A stretch of 64,000 nucleotides of DNA from Achromobacter sp. MFA1 R4 (GCF_900156745.1 NZ_LT707065.1:4402001-4466000), one strand, 5' to 3'; shown: positions 24,937 to 35,219, counted from the stretch's first letter. Notes: generated by a model not told the origin, from the sequence alone. Numbers and translations are program-made.

Positions 24937-24953
24937 TTTTCCATTCTGGAAAA
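24937..24953. promoter_or_regulatory. LysR-type operator candidate
   Basis: TTTTCCA (24937-24943), TTC, TGGAAAA (24947-24953) is a perfect 7+3+7 palindrome in the AT-rich gap between the divergent amidohydrolase and LysR genes. It fits the T-N11-A pattern that LysR regulators bind, so it is the probable recognition site of the LysR gene starting at 24978. Confidence 0.6.
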
Positions 24954-24977
24954 TCGCATTTTATATATTGAAATAAT

Positions 24978-25868
24978 ATGGAAACCCGGCACCTGAGGTA
25001 CTTTCTGGCCGTGGTCGACCACGGCAGCGTCAGCCGCGCATCGGACTGGCTGGGCATCGCGCAGCCCGCGCTGAGCCAGGCGCTGACCCGCATGGAGAAG
25101 GACCTGGGCGTGCGGCTGTTCGAGCGTTCGCGCCAGGGCACCACGCCCACGCCCGCCGCGCAGGCCATCCTGGAGGACGTGCGCGCCAGCGTGGCGCGCA
25201 TCGACGCGGCGGCCCGGCGTGCGCGGGAGATCGGGCGCGGCAGCGCGGGCCAGTTGACGGTCGGGCTGGTGTCCTCGGCGCTGTTCGACACCTTGCCCCG
25301 CGCGCTGCGCGAGATGCGCAGGCAGGCGCCCGGCGTGCGCATCATCCTGCGCGAGATGAGCAACGCCGAACAGGCCGAAGCCCTGCAGACCGGAGAGATC
25401 GACATCGGCCTGATGCACACGCCCGTGGCGGTGGGCGGGCGCATGCGCGAGCGTCAGTTGCTGCGCGACCGGCTGGTCGCGGCGGTGCCCGACGAATTCG
25501 AGGTGGGCGCCGACGGCCAGGTGTCCATGGCGCAGATCGCGCAGGCGGGACTGGTGATGTACCCGCAGTCGCAACTGCCCAACTTCTATGCGGAAATCCT
25601 GGACGCCATGCGCAAGGGCGGCCACGATGCGCACGTGGCGCAGGAGGCCAACCGCACGCTGACGGTGCTGTCCTGCGTGGCGGGCGGGTGCGGCGTGGCC
25701 CTGCTGCCAAGCTGGATCCGGTCGATGGACTTTCGCGGCGTGCGCTTTTGCGAAGTGCGCGACGGCGAACGCCTGCCCAGTTTCGATCTGAGCGCGATCT
25801 GGCCCGCGCGCAGCGTGCCCACGCTGGCGGACATGTTTGCCAATCTCGACCTGGGGCAGCGGGGGTGA
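24978..25868 (+). CDS. LysR family transcriptional regulator
   Basis: A 296-residue regulator. The N-terminal winged helix-turn-helix is HLRYFLAVVDHGSVSRASDWLGIAQPALSQALTRME followed by LGVRLFERS. The effector domain begins near GQLTVGLVSS (about residue 90), with the usual two-lobed periplasmic-fold pattern. The gene diverges from the amidohydrolase/Bug operon, with a palindromic site between. It is therefore most likely the regulator of that operon and of itself, responding to the operon's substrate. Confidence 0.93.
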   Translation: METRHLRYFLAVVDHGSVSRASDWLGIAQPALSQALTRMEKDLGVRLFERSRQGTTPTPAAQAILEDVRASVARIDAAARRAREIGRGSAGQLTVGLVSSALFDTLPRALREMRRQAPGVRIILREMSNAEQAEALQTGEIDIGLMHTPVAVGGRMRERQLLRDRLVAAVPDEFEVGADGQVSMAQIAQAGLVMYPQSQLPNFYAEILDAMRKGGHDAHVAQEANRTLTVLSCVAGGCGVALLPSWIRSMDFRGVRFCEVRDGERLPSFDLSAIWPARSVPTLADMFANLDLGQRG

Positions 25869-25913
25869 TGCGCCGAACTCCTTTCATCCTGCCTTCAACT
25901 TCCTTCAAAAAGA

Positions 25914-25930
25914 CTTAAGCCAGGCTTAAG
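25914..25930 (+). promoter_or_regulatory. PmrA-box-like motif ahead of the ABC exporter gene
   Basis: CTTAAG (25914-25919), five bases, CTTAAG (25925-25930) is an exact match to the PmrA/BasR response-regulator box (two CTTAAG hexamers five bases apart). It lies about 70 bases ahead of the ABC protein start. The same bases also read as an 8+1+8 palindrome. A PmrA/QseB-like regulator would fit, but none is encoded in the window. Confidence 0.55.
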
Positions 25931-26000
25931 GCCGCCCTTCGGCCGGAACTTGGCATGACCATGGGGTCTAACCGGGAACGTCTTGGTGGGGTTCCGGCTC

Positions 26001-27836
26001 ATGGATCTGAATTGGCAGCAGCAACTTGCGGAAAGCGCCTGGTGGCTTGCGCGCGCGTTTGGCATGTCGGCCGTCGCGCTGGCGCTGGCCACTCTGGTGC
26101 TGGCGCGCACCACGGTCTGGGGACGCAAGTTCTGGCGCCTGGCCTGGCCCTATCTGACGCCGCGCCGCTCCTGGCGGCCGTTGCTCACGCTGGCGCTGTT
26201 GCTGTTCCTGGCGATGTTCGCGGTGCGCATGACCGTGCTGTTTTCGTTCTGGTACAACGGCTTTTACAGTTCGCTGCAGGCGCTGGACCAGACGGCCTTC
26301 TGGCGCTTCCTGGGCATCTTCGCGGTGCTGGCCACCGTGCACGTGGTGCGCAGCCTGGCCGACAGCTACGTGGGCCAGGCCTTCGACATCCATTGGCGGG
26401 TCTGGCTGAATGAACGCCTGACGCGCGACTGGCTGGGCAACGGCGCCTACTACCGCGGCCACTTCCTGGACGAGCCCGTCGACAACCCCGACCAGCGGAT
26501 CGAGCAGGACATTGCCCAGTTCGTGACCGGCTCGCGCTCGCTCGCCATCGGCGCGCTCAGCGCCATCGTGTCGCTGGTCGCCTTCACGGCCATCCTGTGG
26601 GGCCTGTCCGGGCCGCTGTCCTTGGGCGGCGTGGAAATTCCGCGCGCCATGGTGTTCGTGGTCTACCTCTACGTCATCGTCGCGACCTGGCTGGCGTTCA
26701 AGATCGGCCGGCCGCTGATCAAGCTGAACTTCCTGTCCGAACGCCTGACGGCCAATTTCCGCTATGCGCTGGTGCGCCTGCGCGAAAACGCCGAGAACGT
26801 CGCGTTCTATCGGGGCGAGGAAGTCGAGCGCGCCACCTTGTGGACCCGCTTCACGTCCTACATCGCCAACCTGTGGGCCCGTGTGTACCGGGGATTGAAG
26901 TTCGACGGCTTCAACCTGTCGGTCAGCCAGATCGCCGTGGTGTTTCCGTTCATCCTGCAGGCGCCGCGGTTCTTCAGCGGCGCGATCAAGCTGGGCGACG
27001 TGATGCAGACCTCGCAGGCATTCGGGCAGGTGCAGGATTCGCTGTCGTTCTTTCGCAGTTCCTATGACGCGTTCGCGCAGTACCGCGCCACGCTGGACCG
27101 CCTGAACGGATTCCTGGATGCCAACGAGGCGGCGCGCGCGCTGCCGCAGGTGCAGACGCAGGCCAAGTCCGACGGCATGGAGATCGACGGCCTGGACGTG
27201 TCGCGCCCGGATGGCGCCTGCCTGCTGGAAAACCTGAACCTGCGGCTGCACCCGGGCCAGGCCTTGCTGATCAAGGGGCCGTCGGGCAGCGGCAAGACCA
27301 CGCTGCTGCGTGCGCTGGCGGGCCTGTGGCCGTATGCGCGGGGCACCGTGAGGCGGCCGCAGGGCGAGTCCGCGCTGTTCCTGTCCCAGCGCCCGTATCT
27401 GCCGCTGGGCGACCTGCGCGGCGCGGTCGCATACCCCGGCCTCGCGCAGCCGGCCGACGACGCGCGCCTGGCCGATGCCCTGCGCCAGGTCAACCTGGGC
27501 CACCTGGCCGGGCGGCTGGACGAGGTGCAGGACTGGTCGCGCGTGCTGTCGCTGGGCGAGCAGCAGCGCATCGCCTTTGCGCGCGTGCTGGTCAACCGGC
27601 CCGCGATCGTGTTCCTGGACGAGGCCACCTCGGCCACCGACGAAGGCCTGGAACACATGCTGTACAGCCTGCTGCGCGGCGCCTTGCCGGACTGCATGCT
27701 GGTCAGCGTGGGGCATCGCAGCACGCTGGATGGGTTTCATACGCACCGGCTGGACCTGCAGGGCGCGGGCCGCTGGCAGGTCGGCCCGATGCCGGCCGCG
27801 CGGCAAGCCGATGCCCTGCAGCGCGCCGCGGCGTGA
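26001..27836 (+). CDS. YddA/SbmA-type ABC transporter (fused membrane and ATPase domains)
   Basis: A 611-residue ABC protein. The N-terminal SbmA/BacA-like membrane domain spans about residues 20-370 with about six membrane helices. It contains the family motif FLDEPVDNPDQRIEQDI near 155-171 and the ENAENVAFYRGEE cytoplasmic loop. The ATPase domain (about 390-600) has Walker A GPSGSGKTT (426-434), signature LSLGEQQ (516-522) and Walker B IVFLDEA (536-542). YddA-like transporters move peptides or lipophilic molecules; the direction and substrate are not proven. Start choice: ATG 26001 rather than TTG 25983, as the former begins the conserved LNW segment. A PmrA-box-like motif lies upstream and a terminator follows. 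Confidence 0.88.
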   Translation: MDLNWQQQLAESAWWLARAFGMSAVALALATLVLARTTVWGRKFWRLAWPYLTPRRSWRPLLTLALLLFLAMFAVRMTVLFSFWYNGFYSSLQALDQTAFWRFLGIFAVLATVHVVRSLADSYVGQAFDIHWRVWLNERLTRDWLGNGAYYRGHFLDEPVDNPDQRIEQDIAQFVTGSRSLAIGALSAIVSLVAFTAILWGLSGPLSLGGVEIPRAMVFVVYLYVIVATWLAFKIGRPLIKLNFLSERLTANFRYALVRLRENAENVAFYRGEEVERATLWTRFTSYIANLWARVYRGLKFDGFNLSVSQIAVVFPFILQAPRFFSGAIKLGDVMQTSQAFGQVQDSLSFFRSSYDAFAQYRATLDRLNGFLDANEAARALPQVQTQAKSDGMEIDGLDVSRPDGACLLENLNLRLHPGQALLIKGPSGSGKTTLLRALAGLWPYARGTVRRPQGESALFLSQRPYLPLGDLRGAVAYPGLAQPADDARLADALRQVNLGHLAGRLDEVQDWSRVLSLGEQQRIAFARVLVNRPAIVFLDEATSATDEGLEHMLYSLLRGALPDCMLVSVGHRSTLDGFHTHRLDLQGAGRWQVGPMPAARQADALQRAAA

Positions 27837-27857
27837 GGGGCAGGCGCAGGAGGAAAC

Positions 27858-27883
27858 CGGCCGCTGCCCGCGGCCGTTCTTTC
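27858..27883 (+). terminator. hairpin terminator after the ABC exporter gene
   Basis: CGGCCGC (27858-27864), TGCCC, GCGGCCG (27870-27876) followed by TTCTTT is a compact GC stem with a T-rich tail directly after the transporter gene. It lies between convergent genes and should end the plus-strand transcript. Confidence 0.72.
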
Positions 27884-27896
27884 GTGGGAAGCGGCC

Positions 27897-28700
27897 TCAG
27901 GTGCCGACGCGCAGCGGTCCGGTCAGTTTGCGCAGGGCGGCCACGACGCTTTGCGCGGTGATGCGGCCGGTCTTGGGGTTGGCCGACGGGATGTTCTGGA
28001 TTTCCATCGAGAACGAGGCGGCGTCGGACACGACTTCGACGCGGTGCAGGTTGCGCTCCAGCGAGGGGTCGGCCCAGATTTCCAGCGTGGTGCGGTCCGG
28101 CCCGATGCCGGCCAGCGACACGCTGACCGCCACGTTGAGATTGGCCGGAAAGCCCACGGCCGCTTCGCGCGGCGACCCGCGGAAGATCAGGCGCGGCTCG
28201 GTGATGCCTTCGATGTCGATGTTGTTGTCGACGAGGTAGGGCGCGCCCAGCAGGCCGCGCACCGGCTTGCGGGTGATCATCGTGACGGAATGGATGACGC
28301 CTTCGGCCGCGGCGGTGATGGCATCGAGCCCCAGGATGGCGCCGGACGGCACGATGACCTGGCCGCCATGCTGGCGCGCGAGGTCGATGAGGTCTTCGTG
28401 GCGCAGCAGCGCGCCGGAGCTGAGCACCACCATTTTCTTGCCGGCGCGCAGCACGGGTTCGGCGATGTCGCGGAACACGGCGGCGGGGGCGCATTCAACG
28501 ACGACGTCGCAGTGCTCGGCCAGGGCGTCCAGGGTGGTGAACGTGGGCGCGCCGTTGTTCCAGGTGAAGGCGGGCGGGGCGGCGGGATCGCGCACCGCGA
28601 CGGCGGCGAGCGTCAGGCCGGGCAGCCCGGCATCCAGGGATTGCGCCACGGCCTGGCCGATGGCGCCGAAGCCGGCGATGCCGACACGGTAGCTGTTCAT
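27897..28700 (-). CDS. aspartate dehydrogenase (NadX-type)
   Basis: A 267-residue NAD(P)-dependent enzyme that interconverts L-aspartate and iminoaspartate or oxaloacetate plus ammonia. The Rossmann motif VGIAGFGAIGQAVAQSLD starts the protein at about residue 6. VVVECAPAAVFRD is next, then VIVPSGAILGLDAI and a conserved active-site histidine further on (RNLHRVEVV). These match archaeal/Pseudomonas L-aspartate dehydrogenases. The ATG at 28700 is used because in-frame upstream codons lack family similarity. It follows a Bug receptor gene on the same strand and may act on a substrate brought in by that receptor. Confidence 0.87.
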   Translation of the reverse strand: MNSYRVGIAGFGAIGQAVAQSLDAGLPGLTLAAVAVRDPAAPPAFTWNNGAPTFTTLDALAEHCDVVVECAPAAVFRDIAEPVLRAGKKMVVLSSGALLRHEDLIDLARQHGGQVIVPSGAILGLDAITAAAEGVIHSVTMITRKPVRGLLGAPYLVDNNIDIEGITEPRLIFRGSPREAAVGFPANLNVAVSVSLAGIGPDRTTLEIWADPSLERNLHRVEVVSDAASFSMEIQNIPSANPKTGRITAQSVVAALRKLTGPLRVGT

Positions 28701-28856
28701 GGGTATCCGGAAAGTTGGGCCGGCGGACGGACCGCAGGCGGTTCGAAAGCGCGGCGCGGCGGGCGCCGCGCGAGGCTGCCGGCCACTGTAGGCGAGCGCC
28801 CGGCCGCGCGTCAATGCGGGATGCCCGCAGGACCGCTTGGCGCGCGGCGCTTGCCG

Positions 28857-29810
28857 TCACTGCAGCCGGATGCCCAGCTCCTTGATGAGCGGTCCCATCT
28901 CGGCGCGGTCCGCCGTTATCGTGGCCGCCAGTTCCTCGGGAGTACTGCCGATCGGGATCATGCCCAGGGTTTCCATCTGCGCTTTCATCGCCGGGTCCTT
29001 CAGGATGTCCGCCACGTCCTTCTGGATCTGCGCGACGCGGTCCCGGGGGATGCCCGCCGGGCCCATCAGGCCGATCCATGGCTGCGGCGCATAGTCCAGG
29101 CCAGATTCCTTCAGCGTGGGCGTGTCGGGCAGGCCGCCGAAGCGCTGCGGGCTGGTGATCGCCAGGGCGCGCAGGCGCCCGCTGTCGATGAGGCCCCTGG
29201 AGCTGGACGGCGCGTCCAGGGCCACGTCGAGCTGCCCGCCAATCAGGTCGTTTTGCGTTTTGCCGGACGACGAGGAAGGCACGTACAGCGCCTTGATGCC
29301 GGCGCGGCGCGCTGTCTGCTCCCACACCAGATGAAACGCGGTGCCGATCGAGAAGGAGCCCACGCTGAGGTTGCGCATCCGGCTTTCGCGCACGAAGTCC
29401 TCCCAGGTCTTGAGCGGACTGTCCTGGGGCACGATGAAGATGAACGGCGTGCGCGCCACCAGTGAGATCGGCTGAAGGTCCTTTTGCGTATCGAACGGCA
29501 GGCTGTCCACCGCGAACGGCACGATGGTGACGGACGACGCCACCACCATGCCCAGCGTGTAGCCATCGGGCGCGGATTTCACCAGCGCGCCGGTGCTGAT
29601 GATGCCCGACGCGCCAGGCCGGTTCTCCACGACCACGGGCTGGCCCCAGGCCGCGCCAAGCTTGCTGGCGAGGACGCGCAGCATGACGTCCACGGGGCCG
29701 CCGGGCGGATTGGACACGATGATCTTGACGGGTTTGTCGGGATAGGCGGCCGTGGCGGCCAGTGGCATCAGCAGCGCGAGCGTAAGTGCGAATACGGTTT
29801 GCTTGAACAT
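28857..29810 (-). CDS. Bug-family (TctC-like) periplasmic solute-binding protein
   Basis: A 317-residue TTT-type binding protein. Signal peptide about residues 1-21 (cleavage near TAA/YPDK). Hallmarks are YPDKPVKIIVSNPPGGPVDVMLR, RPGASGIIS and a late GLPDTPTLKESGLDY segment. It sits between the esterase (upstream on the minus strand) and aspartate dehydrogenase (downstream). No TctAB genes are adjacent. A C4-dicarboxylate or amino-acid-like ligand would fit the dehydrogenase, but this is inference. Confidence 0.93.
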   Translation of the reverse strand: MFKQTVFALTLALLMPLAATAAYPDKPVKIIVSNPPGGPVDVMLRVLASKLGAAWGQPVVVENRPGASGIISTGALVKSAPDGYTLGMVVASSVTIVPFAVDSLPFDTQKDLQPISLVARTPFIFIVPQDSPLKTWEDFVRESRMRNLSVGSFSIGTAFHLVWEQTARRAGIKALYVPSSSSGKTQNDLIGGQLDVALDAPSSSRGLIDSGRLRALAITSPQRFGGLPDTPTLKESGLDYAPQPWIGLMGPAGIPRDRVAQIQKDVADILKDPAMKAQMETLGMIPIGSTPEELAATITADRAEMGPLIKELGIRLQ

Positions 29811-29879
29811 GGAATTCCCCTTGTGTCGTTGTTGAGAAGGCGCGGCGGCAAGGCCGGCGCCTCGGGCTGGCGAGTCGCC

Positions 29880-31148
29880 TCAGGCCAGGATCTGCAGGTG
29901 CGGCGCCTGGGGCCAGTCCGGCGCCTCGCCCCGGATGAACGCCAGCCATGCGGCCTGTGTCCGGTTTTCCAACTGCTCGCCGTGCGCGGCGGACAGGCCG
30001 GCCAGCATGGGGGCGCCGGCAAACGCCCGCAAGGTGCCGAACACGAAGGGCAGTTCAATGCAGTGGCAGGCGCCGAAACGGTCCGTGGGCGCAACGTCGA
30101 ATCGTGCCAGCCAGGCATCGCGGCCCTGGGCGAGGGCCTGCCGGGCCCACAGCCGCGATGGCGCGCCGAACACCGCGTCGCCCATTTGATGGCTTGCGGC
30201 ATCCGTGCCGTGGTCGGGAAAGGCGGCCATCTCGTCCCGCGTGTAGCACGCCAGTACGTCGGCGCGGCCCGCGGCCTTCAGCAGCGCGGGTGCGATGTCC
30301 TGAGGCAGCACCTGGCCGTCCAGCACCGGGCCGAACAGGCTGCGGCTGCTGCCTTCGTCCCGCAGCGCCTGCACGACCTCGGGCGCCTGCTGCGCCGCCA
30401 ACAGCGCCGAAACGGGCAGCGCGCGCGCCGCGGCAAACGAATCGGCGCCGGCGGCGCGCAGAAAGACCTGCCCCAGCGCATCGGCTTGCCGCGCGCTGCG
30501 AAAGCCACGGCCCAGCGCGGCGCTCTGCAGGATGGCGCGTGAGAAGCGCGGCTTGCGCGCCAGCATGGCGCAGATCGACGATGCGCCCGCCGATTGGCCC
30601 ATGACCGTGATGTGCTCCGGATCGCCGCCCAGGTCCTGGATGTTGGCGCACACCCAGTCGATCGCCGCCTCCTGGTCGAGCAGGCCCACATTGGCCGTCT
30701 GTCCTGGCACGTAGAGCCAGCCCAGCGCGGCGAGCCGGTAATTGACGGCCACGACGACCACGTCGCCGCGCTGTGCGAGGCGGGAACCGTCGTACCAGTC
30801 CAGGGCGCCGCCGCCGCTCTGCCAGGCCCCGCCATGCAGCCACACGACGACCGGGCGGCGCTTGCCATCGGCCGCCGGCGTCCACACCGTGAGGTGCAGG
30901 CAGTCTTCGGATTGCTGGGCGTCGAAGTCGCCCATGGCGCCGCGCAGCCGCGACGCAAGCTGCGGCGCGACGGTCCCCGTGCCCGTGGCGTCCAGTTCGC
31001 CGCGCCACGCCGCGGGTTGCGGCGGCGCGAAGCGCAGGTCGCCCACCGGCGCCTGCGCATAAGGAATGGCGCCATAGCGGCACACGCCGCCCTCGCGCAC
31101 GCCGACCAGCGTGCCATCCCGCAGCGTTGCCTTCACGCGTTCACGCAT
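29880..31148 (-). CDS. type B carboxylesterase
   Basis: A 422-residue alpha/beta hydrolase of the carboxylesterase/cholinesterase family. The marks are YGAIPYAQAPVGDLRF near the N-terminus, SEDCLHLTVWTP and the oxyanion motif WLHGGAW. The nucleophile lies in GQSAGAS, and late histidine/acid segments include FGACHCIELPFVF. The start at 31148 (MRERVK) is preferred over 31175 because GGGGGAAG precedes it. It is shorter than the usual 480-550 residues, mainly in the C-terminal half, yet the catalytic serine region is intact. Substrate unknown. Confidence 0.87.
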   Translation of the reverse strand: MRERVKATLRDGTLVGVREGGVCRYGAIPYAQAPVGDLRFAPPQPAAWRGELDATGTGTVAPQLASRLRGAMGDFDAQQSEDCLHLTVWTPAADGKRRPVVVWLHGGAWQSGGGALDWYDGSRLAQRGDVVVVAVNYRLAALGWLYVPGQTANVGLLDQEAAIDWVCANIQDLGGDPEHITVMGQSAGASSICAMLARKPRFSRAILQSAALGRGFRSARQADALGQVFLRAAGADSFAAARALPVSALLAAQQAPEVVQALRDEGSSRSLFGPVLDGQVLPQDIAPALLKAAGRADVLACYTRDEMAAFPDHGTDAASHQMGDAVFGAPSRLWARQALAQGRDAWLARFDVAPTDRFGACHCIELPFVFGTLRAFAGAPMLAGLSAAHGEQLENRTQAAWLAFIRGEAPDWPQAPHLQILA

Positions 31149-31257
31149 GAGCTTCCCCCTTGCATTGTTGTGCATCGTCCGGCCGTGGCGGGCGCCGCAG
31201 CCGCCGGACTATGGTAGGGAGGAAAGCGCCGCGCCGGGCATTCCGGTTTTGAACATA

Positions 31258-31278
31258 GCCATGCGCAATGCGCATGGC
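31258..31278. repeat. perfect 9+3+9 inverted repeat after the deaminase gene
   Basis: GCCATGCGC (31258-31266), AAT, GCGCATGGC (31270-31278) forms a stable hairpin just after the deaminase stop codon and ahead of the esterase start. It could be a terminator or a protein site; there is no T-run. The rest of the 138-base gap shows nothing else. Confidence 0.5.
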
Positions 31279-31286
31279 CATGCGGG

Positions 31287-32285
<999 letters not shown>

Positions 32286-33221
32286 TCAGGCGGCAAGCGC
32301 GATGCCGTCAGCCTGGATGGTGCGTTCGAGCTGGGCTGCGAAGGCGCGCGCCTGGCGCGTGCTGGGGCGGTCGCGCCGCCAGATGGCGGCCAGGGGCGAT
32401 TTGCGCAGGGCGGGCCGCGCCGGCAGCACGGCGAGTTCGCCGCGCGCCTGCCGGACGGCCGCGACGCTGCCGGGCAGCATCCACAGGTATTGCCCGTCCA
32501 GCAGCAGTTCGCGGCCGAATTCCAGCGACAGGACGCCGATCATATCCGGAATCGCCAGGCCAGCCTGGCGCAGGGACAGTTCGAGCTCGCCGCGGATGCG
32601 GCTGCCGGGCAGGGCGGTGATCCAGGGGTAGGACACGCAGTCGGCCAGGGTGGCGCCGGGTTGCCGGGCGAGCGGATGCTGCGGCGCGCAGGCCAGCACC
32701 ACCGGATCCTCCAGCAGGGTGGTCGAGCGGTATATCTGCGGATTGACGGTGGACGAAAATCGGCTGATCAGCACGTCCAGCGCGCCGGTGTCCAGGTCCT
32801 CGATCAGGCGCTCGTGCGTGCCGACCTCGATGGTCAGCGTGATGCGCGGATGGGCCTCGCGGTAGTCGCGCGCCGCCTGCGCCACGGGCCAGCCCGCGAA
32901 CATCGAGAAGCAGCCCACCGTCAGGCTGCCTTCATCGCCGCGCGAGACCGCCGCCAGATCGACCTCTGCCTTGCGAAAACCGGTCAGAAGCTGGCGCGCG
33001 TGGCGGCACATGGCGTCGCCCAGCGGCGTGCAGGTCGTTCCTTTTGCGGTGCGCTCGAACAGCCGCGCGCCCACCAATTCCTCGATCTCGGCGATCGCGC
33101 GGGACAGGCCCGATTGCGTGCTGTGCAACTGCGCGGCCGCCTTGGACAGGTTGCCCAGTTCGGAGACGGTCAGCACGATTTCCAGGTGACGGATGCGGAG
33201 TTTGCCTCGGAACGGTGTCAT
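32286..33221 (-). CDS. LysR family transcriptional regulator
   Basis: A 311-residue regulator. The winged HTH begins LRIRHLEIVLTVSELGNLSKAAAQLHSTQSGLSRAIAEIE and continues LVGARLFER, the LysR signature. The effector part starts near GSLTVGCFSM. It lies directly upstream of the deaminase gene (48-base gap) on the same strand, followed by esterase, Bug receptor and aspartate dehydrogenase. It may sit at the head of that gene series. The ATG at 33221 is chosen over upstream in-frame codons, which are non-conserved. Confidence 0.9.
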   Translation of the reverse strand: MTPFRGKLRIRHLEIVLTVSELGNLSKAAAQLHSTQSGLSRAIAEIEELVGARLFERTAKGTTCTPLGDAMCRHARQLLTGFRKAEVDLAAVSRGDEGSLTVGCFSMFAGWPVAQAARDYREAHPRITLTIEVGTHERLIEDLDTGALDVLISRFSSTVNPQIYRSTTLLEDPVVLACAPQHPLARQPGATLADCVSYPWITALPGSRIRGELELSLRQAGLAIPDMIGVLSLEFGRELLLDGQYLWMLPGSVAAVRQARGELAVLPARPALRKSPLAAIWRRDRPSTRQARAFAAQLERTIQADGIALAA

Positions 33222-33285
33222 GGCGCGGGCGACAGGGATGATGTGCCGATTATTCTCCGGTGCCCGCCGCTTGGCAACGCGCCGC

Positions 33286-34191
33286 CTACCAGGCGTGCTG
33301 CGCGTCCACCGGAAACGCGCCTGCCTTGACGTCGCGCACGTAGGCGGCGAACGCGTCCTGGATGCCGTCGGCGCCTTGCGCGAAGTTGCGCACGAACCGC
33401 GGCATCTTGCCAAGGTTGAGCCCCAGCATGTCGTGCATGACCAGCACCTGGCCGTCGGTGCCGCAGCCGGCGCCGATGCCGATGGTGGCGCAGGACGTCA
33501 TCGTGCGTGTGAGTTCGGCGGCCAATCGGGCCGGGATCATCTCCAGTACCAGCATCGAGGCGCCGGCCTGGTCGAGCTCGCTTGCGTCGCGCAAGAGCCT
33601 GGCGGCGCCGTCGTCGTCCCGTCCCTGCACGCGGTAGCCGCCCAGCGCGGAAACGGTCTGAGGGGTGAGTCCCAGATGGCCGCATACCGAAACGCCGCGC
33701 TCGACGAGGAACCGGACGATCTCGGTGGTCCAGCCGCCGCCCTCGAGCTTGACCATATGGGCGCCCGCCTCCATGAGCCGCACGGCGGAGGCCATCGCCT
33801 GGTCGGTCGACTGGTGGTAGGACCCGAAAGGAAGATCCGCCACCAGCAAGGCGCGGCCGTTCGCCTTGTCCAGGCCGCGGGCCACGCACTGCGTGTGATA
33901 GGCAATGTCCTGGAGCGATACGCCGACCGTGCTGGTCCTGCCCTGGCAGACCATGCCGAGCGAGTCGCCGACCAGGATGCTGTCGATGCCGGCGGCATCG
34001 GCGGCCGCGGCGAAGGTCGCGTCGTAGGCGGTCAGCATGGCGATCTTTTCGCCGGCCTGGCGCATGTCGGCGAGGGTCCTGACGGTGACCTTCCTGCGGC
34101 CGTCCGGCGCGCCGGACCGGGGCGCCGCGCCGTAGGGCGGGGCGGCGGCGTCCTGCGGGGTCGAGGGCGAAGGAACGTTCGGCTGGTTCAT
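33286..34191 (-). CDS. panB: 3-methyl-2-oxobutanoate hydroxymethyltransferase (ketopantoate synthase)
   Basis: A 301-residue TIM-barrel enzyme that makes ketopantoate from 2-oxoisovalerate and methylenetetrahydrofolate, the first step to pantothenate and CoA. PanB motifs are [61 protein letters not shown] and [20 protein letters not shown]. The first 35 residues are a Pro/Ala-rich extension before the conserved RKVTVRTL. No panC is adjacent. The 270-base gap upstream, toward the divergent lipoprotein gene, holds no clear motif that I could see. Confidence 0.96.
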   Translation of the reverse strand: MNQPNVPSPSTPQDAAAPPYGAAPRSGAPDGRRKVTVRTLADMRQAGEKIAMLTAYDATFAAAADAAGIDSILVGDSLGMVCQGRTSTVGVSLQDIAYHTQCVARGLDKANGRALLVADLPFGSYHQSTDQAMASAVRLMEAGAHMVKLEGGGWTTEIVRFLVERGVSVCGHLGLTPQTVSALGGYRVQGRDDDGAARLLRDASELDQAGASMLVLEMIPARLAAELTRTMTSCATIGIGAGCGTDGQVLVMHDMLGLNLGKMPRFVRNFAQGADGIQDAFAAYVRDVKAGAFPVDAQHAW

Positions 34192-34461
34192 GTCTGGTCT
34201 CTGGGTTGTCGCAAGGAAGGGTCGGACGCAGGCGCGGCCAGCCGGTGTCGATGTCTGCGCGGATGCCTGGCCCACCGGCCTGGGCGCCTGCATGGGCGGT
34301 TGGCGCATCGTAGTACAGTCCGGCTTGCCCGGCGCGGACCATGCGCCTTCCGTGTGTCCGGGATTGCGGCGCGGGCCGCGGCATTGCGGGAGTCGGATAT
34401 AGTTCCTCGCCCGCCGGCCAGCCGGCGATCACGCATCGGTCTGCAACGGGAGGAACAAGCC

Positions 34462-35175
34462 ATGAATGCCAGGATGCGCCGCGCGCAACGTGCAATCCGA
34501 TGCGCGGGCGCCGTGTTGGCCGCAGCAACGTTGAGCGCATGCGGCGTCTCCCGGGTGGACGGCGTCGCCGTGAAATGGCCACCCTTCAAGGAAGGCACGC
34601 TGGCGACCTTGCCCGCGGACGCGGCGCAATGCCCTGACCTGGCCGGTACCTACCGCGCGCAGGGCGAGCGCCGGTCGGGGGAGGCCGGATCGGCATCGCT
34701 TGCCGACCTGCGCGACTTTCTGGCCTACCCCCTGCACCTGCCGGGCCTGCGTGAGACGCCCACGCCCTGGCGCGCGTCGCCACAAGCCACCGTGTCGTTT
34801 TCCCGGACCGTGGCGGGCTGGGACGTGCTGGCGCTGGACGGCCAAGGCGCGCGGGCCGTGGGGCGCCTGCCGTTGCGGCAAGCCGGTCCAATCCCGGGCG
34901 CGTCGGCGGACGAGGCGGGCCTTCCGTCCCGCGACACGGTCCAGCGCGCGGCGGGCTGCACGCAAGGGCGTCTATGGGTCAGCGTGCGCCAGGACTGGCG
35001 GCAGCATGAATCCATCGGCGTGCGCCGCCACGTTGCGATCCTGCGCAAGGAGGCGGGCGGCCTGCTGGTGACCGTGCAGCGCGAGTCCGACACCCTTGGC
35101 ATGCTGTTGCCCTGGTACACCAACGACAGCGATTTGTTCCAATACTGGTTTGCGCCCGCCGCCGACCCCGCTTGA
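34462..35175 (+). CDS. hypothetical lipoprotein
   Basis: A 237-residue exported lipoprotein. The signal ends ATLSACG, so Cys-27 should be lipidated. The mature protein has three further cysteines (AAQCPDLAG, RAAGCTQG) and Trp/Arg-rich strands; no known family was recognised. GGGAGGAA lies 7 bases ahead of the ATG at 34462. It diverges from panB and is followed 44 bases later by a Sel1-like membrane protein, and the two could be co-transcribed. Confidence 0.78.
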   Translation: MNARMRRAQRAIRCAGAVLAAATLSACGVSRVDGVAVKWPPFKEGTLATLPADAAQCPDLAGTYRAQGERRSGEAGSASLADLRDFLAYPLHLPGLRETPTPWRASPQATVSFSRTVAGWDVLALDGQGARAVGRLPLRQAGPIPGASADEAGLPSRDTVQRAAGCTQGRLWVSVRQDWRQHESIGVRRHVAILRKEAGGLLVTVQRESDTLGMLLPWYTNDSDLFQYWFAPAADPA

Positions 35176-35219
35176 AATCTTCAACCCCGCAGGCGTGCGC
35201 CTGCATCACCGAGTGCCTC

